Below are positions 39,103-46,137 of a stretch of 64,000 nt of DNA, piece after piece (the stretch's first letter is position 1; each line of letters opens with the position of its first letter). The notes below the pieces were generated by a model. That model worked only from the letters and a program-made list of their open reading frames with translations. It ran no database searches and was not told the DNA's origin. The position numbers and the translations under genes were made by a program. The stretch covers positions 1-64,000 of the forward strand of contig NZ_BMLH01000010.1 in the NCBI RefSeq assembly GCF_014645135.1, in the 5' to 3' direction. This DNA comes from Rheinheimera tangshanensis. Its GTDB lineage: Bacteria > Pseudomonadota > Gammaproteobacteria > Enterobacterales > Alteromonadaceae.

Positions 39103-39988
39103 GACTTTTGCCGGACTGGTTGCCATAGTTGGCCGTCCAAATGTGGGTAAATCCACTTTATTAAACCAGCTGGTTGGTCAGAAGGTTAGTATTACGTCGC
39201 GTAAACCCCAGACTACCCGTCACCGTATCGTTGGCATAGACACTCAGGATAATTACCAGACAGTGTATGTTGATACTCCTGGCCTGCATATCGAAGAAAA
39301 ACGTGCCATTAATCGCCTGATGAACAAAGCTGCAGCCAGCACCATACTGGATGTAGAGCTGATTATTTTTGTCGTCGAAGGAACACGTTGGACAGACGAC
39401 GACCAGATGGTATTAAATCGTCTGATCGCAGCGAAAAAACCAGTGTTGCTGGTGGTGAATAAAGTCGATTTATACAAAGACAAAGAAGAGTTATTGCCGC
39501 ATTTACAGTGGCTGAGCAGTCAGCTTGATTTTATGCAAATTGTGCCTTTATCTGCAGAAAAAGGCACTAATGTGCAGGAGCTGCGGGCCTTAGTGCAAAA
39601 GCAGTTACCCCCTTGTGAATTCTTTTTCCCGGAAGAGTATGTCACGGATCGCAGCAGCCGTTTTATGGCGTCTGAGATAGTCCGTGAAAAGCTGATGCGT
39701 TTCCTTGGTGACGAATTGCCTTATGCGGTGACAGTTGAAATTGAGCGCTTTAAATGGGAAGAAAAACATTACCACATCGCCGCTTTGGTTTTGGTTGAAC
39801 GAGATACTCAAAAGCAGATGGTGATAGGTAAAAAAGGCGAACGCATTAAAACTATTGCCACTGAAGCCCGTAAAGATATGGAAACCTTGTTTGAACAGCC
39901 AGTATTTTTGCAGGTCTGGGTCAAAGTGAAATCTGGCTGGGCTGATGATGAGCGTGCTTTACGTAGCTTAGGTTACGGCGAAGACTAG
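39092..39988 (+). CDS. era: GTPase Era
   Basis: Essential GTPase for 16S rRNA maturation and 30S assembly. It has 298 residues. Motifs are G1 [10 protein letters not shown]3 DTPG, G4 NKVD and G5 LSAEKG; the C-terminal KH domain has [20 protein letters not shown]. It overlaps rnc by 11 bases and recO starts immediately after its stop. Confidence 0.98.
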   Translation: MTTETFAGLVAIVGRPNVGKSTLLNQLVGQKVSITSRKPQTTRHRIVGIDTQDNYQTVYVDTPGLHIEEKRAINRLMNKAAASTILDVELIIFVVEGTRWTDDDQMVLNRLIAAKKPVLLVVNKVDLYKDKEELLPHLQWLSSQLDFMQIVPLSAEKGTNVQELRALVQKQLPPCEFFFPEEYVTDRSSRFMASEIVREKLMRFLGDELPYAVTVEIERFKWEEKHYHIAALVLVERDTQKQMVIGKKGERIKTIATEARKDMETLFEQPVFLQVWVKVKSGWADDERALRSLGYGED

Positions 39989-40669
39989 ATGGACAATCGC
40001 AGCTGGCCAGCTTTTATTCTGCACAGCCGCGCTTTTAAGGAACAGCAGTTGTTAGTGCAACTGCTGCTGCCTGAACTGGGTAGGGTCAGCGCCGTCATAC
40101 GCAAATCTGCCAGTAAAAAACAACAACGTCTATCCTTGCAGCCTTTTCAGCTATTACAGCTGGAACTGGTGGGCCGTTCTGATTTAAAAACCGTAAGTAA
40201 AGCGGAAGAAGCAGGTCCAGCTTTTCTGCTACAAGGCGAAAAGCTGTTTGGCGCCATGTATTTAAACGAGCTGATTTGCCGGTTATGGCCACAAAGCGTC
40301 GGTTCAGATGCGTTATTTGAGTTGTATCTGCAGACGTTGCAGCAATTGCTCACTGATGATTTGGAACCCTGTTTACGTCAGTTTGAATTTTCCTTACTGA
40401 CTGAGTTAGGCCAGCCGGTGGATTGGGATTACGATTCTGCAGGTGAGGCTTTACAGGACGGCGCTTTGTATCAGTGGTGGCCCGAGCAAGGCTGGCAAAT
40501 TGCAGGCAAAGGCTGGAAAGGTGAAACTCTGAAAGCCATAGGGCAGCAGCACTGGCAGCAGGACGACGTATTAAAAACCGCCAAGCAGTTGAGCCGTTTA
40601 TGGTTAGCGCCTTTGCTTGGCAGCAAACCTTTGAGCAGCAGAGCATTATTTCAATCGATCAGGAATTAG
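39989..40669 (+). CDS. recO: DNA repair protein RecO
   Basis: Recombination mediator that helps load RecA with RecR. It has 226 residues, in the range of gammaproteobacterial RecO (E. coli 242). The N-terminal OB fold ([32 protein letters not shown]) and the helical region after residue 80 are recognisable. It lacks the Cys4 zinc site of many bacterial RecO proteins, as E. coli does. Directly follows era with no gap; pdxJ starts two bases after. Confidence 0.94.
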   Translation: MDNRSWPAFILHSRAFKEQQLLVQLLLPELGRVSAVIRKSASKKQQRLSLQPFQLLQLELVGRSDLKTVSKAEEAGPAFLLQGEKLFGAMYLNELICRLWPQSVGSDALFELYLQTLQQLLTDDLEPCLRQFEFSLLTELGQPVDWDYDSAGEALQDGALYQWWPEQGWQIAGKGWKGETLKAIGQQHWQQDDVLKTAKQLSRLWLAPLLGSKPLSSRALFQSIRN

Positions 40670-40671
40670 TT

Positions 40672-41403
40672 ATGAGCCCCATTTATTTAGGTATCAATAT
40701 CGATCACGTTGCCACTTTACGTCAGGCTCGTGGCACTTATTACCCTGAACCTGTGCATGCGGCTTTATTGGCGGAGCAGTTTGGTGCTGACGGTATTACG
40801 GTGCATTTACGTGAAGACCGTCGCCATATTCAGGACCGCGATTTATTTGTGTTGCGTCAAACCATCGCCACCCGTTTAAATTTCGAAATGGCTGTGACTG
40901 AGGAAATGTTAGGCATAGCCGCACAACTGAAACCTGAATTCTGCTGTTTAGTACCGGAAAAACGCCAGGAACTAACCACAGAAGGTGGTTTGGAAGTGGC
41001 AGGTCAGTTCGATAAAATTCAGGATGCTGTGCTTCGTCTGCAACAAGACAATATTTTAGTGTCCTTGTTTATCGACGCTGATGAAAAACAAATAGCTGCA
41101 GCTGCTAAAGCGGGTGCACCTTATATTGAAATTCATACAGGCCAGTACGCTGAAGCGACGGATCCGAAAAAGCAAAAAGCAGAACTGGAGCGGATCACTG
41201 AAGCTGCCGCTTATGCCGCTTCGTTGGGCTTAACAGTCAACGCCGGGCATGGTCTGCATTACCATAATGTGCAGCCTATAGCTGCAATTGAGCAAATGTA
41301 CGAGCTGAATATTGGCCATGCTATTGTCGCCCGCGCCATTTTCTCTGGTTTAGGCCCTGCAGTAGCTGAAATGAAACGCCTGATGGTCGAGGCGCGCCGT
41401 TAA
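40672..41403 (+). CDS. pdxJ: Pyridoxine 5'-phosphate synthase
   Basis: Last step of de novo vitamin B6 synthesis, joining 1-deoxyxylulose 5-phosphate and 3-amino-2-oxopropyl phosphate. It has 243 residues, as in E. coli. Motifs: [58 protein letters not shown] and [12 protein letters not shown]. The start is ATG 40672 (MSPIYLGI) with AGGAA upstream; the frame opens inside recO, but that extension is not PdxJ-like. The stop overlaps the acpS start by one base. Confidence 0.98.
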   Translation: MSPIYLGINIDHVATLRQARGTYYPEPVHAALLAEQFGADGITVHLREDRRHIQDRDLFVLRQTIATRLNFEMAVTEEMLGIAAQLKPEFCCLVPEKRQELTTEGGLEVAGQFDKIQDAVLRLQQDNILVSLFIDADEKQIAAAAKAGAPYIEIHTGQYAEATDPKKQKAELERITEAAAYAASLGLTVNAGHGLHYHNVQPIAAIEQMYELNIGHAIVARAIFSGLGPAVAEMKRLMVEARR

Positions 41404-41780
41404 TGGCCATTGTTGGTTTAGGTACCGACATTATTGAAATAGCGCGTATCGAGCACAGTCTGGCGCGCTCCCCCCGTTTAGTGCAACGGGTATTGACTGA
41501 ATCTGAGCAGCAAATTCTGGCTGCTCATGGTCAGCCAGCCCGATATTTCGCCAAACGTTTTGCTGCGAAAGAAGCGGCAGCGAAAGCCTTGGGTACCGGC
41601 ATAGGCCGGGGTATTTCCTTTCAACATTTTACCGTTAGCAACGACCCTTCAGGTCGGCCACAACTTGAACTGACAGGCCCGGCTAAAGAACTGGCTGATT
41701 CCATGCAAGTGCGTTCAGTCTGGCTGTCTATCAGTGATGAACAAGCCTACGCCTGTGCTACCGTGATTCTCGAATCCTAA
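41403..41780 (+). CDS. acpS: Holo-[acyl-carrier-protein] synthase
   Basis: Transfers the phosphopantetheine arm of CoA to acyl carrier protein for fatty acid synthesis. It has 125 residues (E. coli 126). GLGTDIIEIARIE and FAKRFAAKEAAAKALGTG contain the metal- and CoA-binding residues. Last gene of the lep-to-acpS run; a copy of the dispersed repeat and then the borosin cluster follow. Confidence 0.97.
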   Translation: MAIVGLGTDIIEIARIEHSLARSPRLVQRVLTESEQQILAAHGQPARYFAKRFAAKEAAAKALGTGIGRGISFQHFTVSNDPSGRPQLELTGPAKELADSMQVRSVWLSISDEQAYACATVILES

Positions 41781-41782
41781 CT

Positions 41783-41850
41783 TTTAGCCTTCGTACTTGA
41801 AGCTGCCGCTTTGTTGACTGAGCTTCTGAGCCCTACCCATGTCACTGTAT
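41783..41850 (-). repeat. Dispersed intergenic repeat, copy 2 (between acpS and the borosin locus)
   Basis: Read on the minus strand, cagtcaacaaagcggc followed by agcttcaagtacgaaggc matches copy 1 near 11.8 kb and the tandem copies near 60.1 kb. It fills most of the gap between acpS and the peptide methyltransferase and marks the boundary between the conserved operon and the accessory locus. Confidence 0.7.
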
Positions 41851-41892
41851 CTTGAGGTATAAAGAGTCTCTATTTGGTCGTTGGTGACGTTC

Positions 41893-42681
41893 ATGCAAAA
41901 AGGTAGTTTGGTTTGTGTAGGCACAGGTATGACCTTGGGTTCTCATATCAGCCCTTTATCCCGTAGTTATATTGAACAGGCTGATGTGGTGTTTGTTCTG
42001 GTCGCAGATGGTACTACCGAACTCTGGATCCAGAGTATGAATGCCGATGTGCGTAGCCTGCAGCCTTATTACTGTGAGGGCCAATCCCGCATGATCACCT
42101 ATCAGCAAATGGTGGCAGCTATACTGGCTGAAGTGCATGCAGGTAAAAAAGTCTGTGGTGCTTTTTACGGCCATCCCGGCGTGTTTGCCTGGGTGCCGCA
42201 TCAGGCGATAAAAGAAGCTGTTGCGGCAGGTTACAGGGCTCATATGGAGCCCGGTATTTCAGCCGAAGATTGTTTGTATGCCGACTTGGGTCTGGACCCG
42301 GGCACTTACGGCTGCCAGCATTATGAAGCCAGTAATCTGATGTTTTATCAGCGCACTATAGATACAGCAGCCTACTTAATTTTATGGCAACCCGGTGTGG
42401 CTGGGGATAAGTCACTGGCGAAATTCAGCACAGGCAGTGCATATCGTGAGGTTTTGGTTGAACTCTTGAGTCAATGGTATCCACTGGATCATCAGGTCAT
42501 CTTATACGAAGCCGTTACTTTACCTATTCAACAGCCCCGGATTGAACCTATTGCTTTATCTGATTTACCTAAAGCACAGATGGACTTAAAAACGACCTTG
42601 GTAATACCGCCTGCTACTGTTGCTAAAGCCAATAGGGTGATTCTGGATCAATTGAACATTCTGGCCGCCCAAGAAAATTAA
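41893..42681 (+). CDS. Split-borosin peptide alpha-N-methyltransferase (SonM-like)
   Basis: Predicted S-adenosylmethionine-dependent enzyme that methylates backbone amide nitrogens of a separate precursor peptide. It has 262 residues of the tetrapyrrole-methylase fold, with the N-terminal GSLVCVGTGMTLGSHISPLS and YGHPGVFAWVPH. The segment LQPYYCEGQSRMITYQQM carries the Tyr/Arg/Tyr set typical of borosin methyltransferases, and MEPGISAEDCLYADLGLDPG and QWYPLDHQVILYEA closely follow my recollection of Shewanella SonM. Cobalamin or siroheme enzymes of the same fold lack these segments, and no such pathway adjoins. The start is ATG 41893; a TTG/GTG at 41881/41884 is less like SonM. It is one base from the next gene and heads the cluster. 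Confidence 0.85.
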   Translation: MQKGSLVCVGTGMTLGSHISPLSRSYIEQADVVFVLVADGTTELWIQSMNADVRSLQPYYCEGQSRMITYQQMVAAILAEVHAGKKVCGAFYGHPGVFAWVPHQAIKEAVAAGYRAHMEPGISAEDCLYADLGLDPGTYGCQHYEASNLMFYQRTIDTAAYLILWQPGVAGDKSLAKFSTGSAYREVLVELLSQWYPLDHQVILYEAVTLPIQQPRIEPIALSDLPKAQMDLKTTLVIPPATVAKANRVILDQLNILAAQEN

Positions 42682-42682
42682 C

Positions 42683-43219
42683 ATGGCAACAGAGTGGTTG
42701 TACGCTGCAACAGCAGAACATTTTGTGATCAGCAGCTCACGTTTGCTGATCCGGCCTTTAGCTGAACAGGACCTGCAGTTGTATCTGGATTTGTATACCA
42801 ATACTGCGTCTATGGCTTTTATTGGTAAGCCTTTGCTGCCTGAAAAAGCCAAACATAGCTTTCAGATAGCCTTAGGTCTTAATGCCAACACTCCTTTTAA
42901 ACGATTATTTCTGACCATTGTGGCGCACGGGCAAAGCGCAGGCTTGTGCGCTATCAATCAATGGAATAGTGAAACTGCAGAAGTTGAAGTCGGTATTATG
43001 TTATTGCGCCCCTGGCATGGTAAGGGCTATGCAAGGGAAGCTTTGGCCGCACTCATTCAACGGGTACAGCTCCACTTTCAGGGTGCAGTGATCAAAGGTG
43101 ATTTAGATCCTAAAAATAAAGCCGCAGTGCAACTGGTCGTAAAAACCGGTTTTCAACCTGATTTAATCTGCCCCAGAACCTACTGGGTGAAACATAATGA
43201 TGCTTTAGTACCATTCTGA
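42683..43219 (+). CDS. GNAT-family N-acetyltransferase in the borosin cluster
   Basis: Acetyl-CoA-dependent acetyltransferase of 178 residues, RimJ/RimL-like. It shows SSRLLIRPLAEQDLQLYLDLY at the N-terminus, VEVGIMLLRPWHGKGYAREALAALI (the acetyl-CoA loop, with Q/RxxGxG/A reading RPWHGKGYA) and the usual GDLDPKNKAAVQLVVKTGF near the C-terminus. It starts one base after the methyltransferase stop, so the two are translationally coupled. A function in modifying the borosin peptide (for example its N-terminus or a side chain) is an inference from position; the substrate may also be unrelated. Confidence 0.85.
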   Translation: MATEWLYAATAEHFVISSSRLLIRPLAEQDLQLYLDLYTNTASMAFIGKPLLPEKAKHSFQIALGLNANTPFKRLFLTIVAHGQSAGLCAINQWNSETAEVEVGIMLLRPWHGKGYAREALAALIQRVQLHFQGAVIKGDLDPKNKAAVQLVVKTGFQPDLICPRTYWVKHNDALVPF

Positions 43220-43347
43220 TAAAAATTTAAATCAAGAGCTTTTTTGTGCGCTTGTGCTTTTAATTTTATCGCTTTAAAGTGGGTTTGCGTGAGCCCTTCT
43301 GGTATCAAGCTTGGATTGATGCTTAGTTTTATTGTTGTGGAGTTATG

Positions 43348-43623
43348 ATGTCAAATATTATCAGTTTGTTAGAGACGTTGGGCCAAAACGCGGAGTTTCG
43401 TCATGCAGATGCTGAACAGTTGGCAACCTTAATGACGGACACGGATCCTGCGTTAATTGATGCAGTCATCGCGGGCGATCAAGCCCGGCTTGAGCATTTG
43501 TTAGGAGCCAGGACTAATGTGGTGTGTGGACTTCACCCTGCAGAAGAGCCGGAAGAAGAACCACAGGATGAGCCTGAAGATCAGCCTGAAAAAGAGATTA
43601 GTTCCGTCTTGAAGGTTGGTTAG
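43348..43623 (+). CDS. Split-borosin precursor peptide (SonA-like)
   Basis: A 91-residue peptide from ATG 43348 (GGAG at 43339-43342 is five bases upstream; ATG 43345 is too close). Residues 1-53 form a helical borosin-binding-type domain: LLETLGQNAEF and LIDAVIAGDQARLEHLLG mirror LGQDAQ and INAVMTGDMEKLKTL of Shewanella SonA. The likely core follows, GARTNVVCGLHPA (53-65), with a Val-Val-Cys stretch where SonA has its methylated hydrophobic residues. Residues 66-83 are almost all Glu, Asp, Pro and Gln, then SSVLKVG. The acidic Pro-rich tail is not part of the borosin precursors I know. A 128-base gap separates it from the GNAT gene, so it may have its own promoter; the cyclase gene follows after two bases. 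Confidence 0.82.
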   Translation: MSNIISLLETLGQNAEFRHADAEQLATLMTDTDPALIDAVIAGDQARLEHLLGARTNVVCGLHPAEEPEEEPQDEPEDQPEKEISSVLKVG

Positions 43624-43625
43624 TT

Positions 43626-45374
43626 TTGCCCGTGATTTTTGGCGATACAAGAAGATACAGGCGGCAGATATTCTGGCTGCCTCTATTTTTATTTGCGTTT
43701 ACCCTGCCAACTGCTCTGCAGGCGTCAGTAGAGCAGTTAACTTATCTCGATAAAATCAAGAGTTCAAAATTTGCAGAATTCAGCGAAGGTATTGATGTTT
43801 TAGCGAAGAGTGGAACGCAATTATCACCTTTCGAAACTGATTATCTGCAGTTACTCAAGGCATATAAGCTCAGTTACCTTGGCGATATAGATCAAGCGCT
43901 ATTGATATTACAGCCATTGACTGCAAACTCAGATCTGGCCATCTCTTTTCGCGCTAAAGCTTTATCAATCAATAGTCTTATCATTGTCAGAAGGTATCTC
44001 GACGCATTTTTGTATTTTGAACAGTTGATCAATCAATTGCCTCAAGTACACCAGCCTATAGCCAGAGAGCATGGTTTAAGAGTCATAGCTATGATGTATA
44101 CCATGATTGAACGTTATGACTTATCTGTTTCTTATCTAGACCAGCTTATCGCAGAGAACCCCAGTGAAAATTCAGTATGTGCTGCTTATCAATTGCGTCT
44201 TGAAGCTTGGTATTCCAGTGATCAGACAGAGTTGTTGAAGCGTGAGATAGACTCAGGTATCCGCTACTGTGAAGACCATAATGAGCCGCTGTGGAGGCAA
44301 CTTATTATGGTGACCAAGGCAAAATTATTATTTAAAGAAGGACTTTATGAGCAGAGTAAGCAGCTTTTACTTAAAGAACATAAAAAAGCTGCGGATACTA
44401 AATATTTGCGCTTAATCACAGAATTCAATTATTTGTTGGCTGAGAGCTTCTTAATGCTGGGTGAGTTGGACCAGGCCAAAGCATACGCCAACCTGGTTGT
44501 CGCTGAGGCAGCGTCTTTTAAAAACTACTTTCCACTAGTCCACTCTTATCAGGTTTTGTATCGTGCCGCTAAACAAGAAAAAGACTACCAGCAGGCACTT
44601 GGCTATCATGAACAGTATACTGCCGCGTTCACAGCTTTTATGGATGATAAGTCAGCCCAACAGATGGCCTACCATACGGCTCACTCAGAGATTTTGGCGC
44701 AGAGTCAAAAAATTGCCTTACTGGACAAAGACAATCAATTGTTGCAGTACGAGCAAACCACACTGAGACATCAGGCTACCTTGAATAAACTATTGATTAT
44801 TGCTTTAGCTGTGTTGGTGTTAGGTTTTGCTGTGATGGCTTATCGAAGTTTTATTGCCCGCCAGCGTTTTAAAGCTTTAGCTGAGTATGATGATTTAACC
44901 GCTATCAGCAACAGATACCACTTTTCCACTTCAGCCAAAGGGGCTTTGGCTTTGTGTGAAAAAGGTCAGTTACCTGCTGCGCTTATTGTGTTTGATCTGG
45001 ACCATTTTAAACAGATTAACGATCAGCATGGCCATGCTGCAGGCGATTGGGCGTTACGCCAGACCGTGGATACCTGCCGTAATTTTATGCGCAATAACGA
45101 TGTGTTTGGCCGTATTGGTGGCGAAGAGTTTGCTATCTTATTACCAGGTTGTCAGAGCGATAAAGCACATTTACTGGCGGATATCTGCCGGGATGCTATC
45201 AGTAATATTGACACTGCAGCTTCGGGGTATGACTTTAAATTAAGTGCCAGTTTTGGTGTGACTTCAGCTGAAATCTCCGGTTACCACTTAACCAAGTTGA
45301 TTGAAGATGCGGATACCGCTATGTATCAGGCCAAACAACAAGGGCGTAATAAGGTCCAGTTTTTTCAGGGCTGA
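43626..45374 (+). CDS. Diguanylate cyclase with TPR-like periplasmic region
   Basis: Membrane-bound c-di-GMP synthase of 582 residues. A signal/anchor segment (about residues 15-33) is followed by a helical repeat region resembling TPRs (to about 370), a coiled coil, a membrane helix (about 386-405) and a C-terminal GGDEF domain with GRIGGEEFAILLPG. An RNND lies exactly five residues before GGEEF, so the product-inhibition I-site is present. The start is TTG 43626 or GTG 43632; TTG has AAGG at 43613-43616 and lies two bases after the peptide precursor stop, implying coupled translation. Whether the peptide and c-di-GMP signalling are linked is unknown. Confidence 0.85.
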   Translation: MPVIFGDTRRYRRQIFWLPLFLFAFTLPTALQASVEQLTYLDKIKSSKFAEFSEGIDVLAKSGTQLSPFETDYLQLLKAYKLSYLGDIDQALLILQPLTANSDLAISFRAKALSINSLIIVRRYLDAFLYFEQLINQLPQVHQPIAREHGLRVIAMMYTMIERYDLSVSYLDQLIAENPSENSVCAAYQLRLEAWYSSDQTELLKREIDSGIRYCEDHNEPLWRQLIMVTKAKLLFKEGLYEQSKQLLLKEHKKAADTKYLRLITEFNYLLAESFLMLGELDQAKAYANLVVAEAASFKNYFPLVHSYQVLYRAAKQEKDYQQALGYHEQYTAAFTAFMDDKSAQQMAYHTAHSEILAQSQKIALLDKDNQLLQYEQTTLRHQATLNKLLIIALAVLVLGFAVMAYRSFIARQRFKALAEYDDLTAISNRYHFSTSAKGALALCEKGQLPAALIVFDLDHFKQINDQHGHAAGDWALRQTVDTCRNFMRNNDVFGRIGGEEFAILLPGCQSDKAHLLADICRDAISNIDTAASGYDFKLSASFGVTSAEISGYHLTKLIEDADTAMYQAKQQGRNKVQFFQG

Positions 45375-45426
45375 TCTACCAGAGTTTTAGATGATGCGTT
45401 GTGCCGTACCATTGAATTTTCGAGGT

Positions 45427-45462
45427 ACTCCGATGTCAGAGATTTCAGTCTGACATCGGAGT
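45427..45462 (+). terminator. Strong hairpin/terminator abutting the next gene's start
   Basis: A perfect 14-bp stem, 45427-45440 with 45449-45462, with an eight-base loop, followed by TTTTG. It follows the cyclase gene by about 50 bases, so it should end that transcript, but the next gene's first possible codon (TTG 45469) is only seven bases beyond it, leaving little room for a separate promoter or ribosome binding site. Confidence 0.8.
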
Positions 45463-45468
45463 TTTGCT

Positions 45469-46137
45469 TTGAAAATATGGATATTTTCTGTTGTAGCGCA
45501 TGCGTTATTGCTGTGGGCTCTGACTCTTCTCACTCTTCCTGCACCTGAAAAACCAGCTCCTTTTGCGGTGATCCAGACTTACAGCTATACACAGGTCCGC
45601 GAAAAACCAAAAGTTATTTCCCAGCATGAAACGCTGCCCGCTGGTCAGAACAGCTGGCCTGTGCCTGTCATTGCTCCGCCTGCAAAACCATCTGTTGTCC
45701 GCAGTAAAACGACCAAATCCAAGGTGATAAGCGGATCTGAAGGCATCGCCAGTGCTGAGCCTGCCACAAATACGCGACCAGAAGTAACAAAACCATCTCA
45801 ATCTACAGCTGCCATGTCGCTGGCTGATCGTGCTTTCGCTGCTGTTGCTGCGAAAACTCTGGAGCCAGCAGTGCCAAGACAACAACAACCTGAGGTTGTG
45901 AGCAGGTCCGGCAGTGCAGCAGAAGGTGAGCTTGCTCCGGCCATGCTAAAAACAGTAAAAACTTATGCCGATGGCTCTGAGTTGATGAAAGGTGAGCATG
46001 GCTGCTGGAAAATTCCGCCAGCGGAGTCACGTAAGGGCGCAATCTGGTTAATGACCAGCACGCCCTGTGAAACCGATACCACTGTAGAGCAAATCAACGA
46101 CATTTTGCTGAAACGCCGTACATACGCTAAGGATTAG
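45469..46137 (+). CDS. TonB-like N-terminally anchored protein, unknown function
   Basis: Protein of up to 222 residues. The N-terminal hydrophobic helix (about 1-22) is followed by a Pro/Lys/Thr/Ser-rich linker (about 30-140) and a small C-terminal region with a Cys pair (HGCWKIPP and TSTPCETD). The layout resembles TonB or other periplasm-spanning tethers, but the C-terminal domain lacks a recognisable TonB motif. The start is uncertain: TTG 45469 lies just after a strong hairpin, with no clear ribosome binding site. The stop overlaps converging barA by four bases. I do not recognise a family. Confidence 0.55.
   Translation: MKIWIFSVVAHALLLWALTLLTLPAPEKPAPFAVIQTYSYTQVREKPKVISQHETLPAGQNSWPVPVIAPPAKPSVVRSKTTKSKVISGSEGIASAEPATNTRPEVTKPSQSTAAMSLADRAFAAVAAKTLEPAVPRQQQPEVVSRSGSAAEGELAPAMLKTVKTYADGSELMKGEHGCWKIPPAESRKGAIWLMTSTPCETDTTVEQINDILLKRRTYAKD

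Noticed and set aside
41881-42681. Reading the SonM-like gene as a cobalamin or siroheme methylase
   Set aside because: The general fold is shared, but the borosin-specific segments, the lack of any tetrapyrrole neighbours and the adjacent SonA-like precursor favour a peptide methyltransferase.
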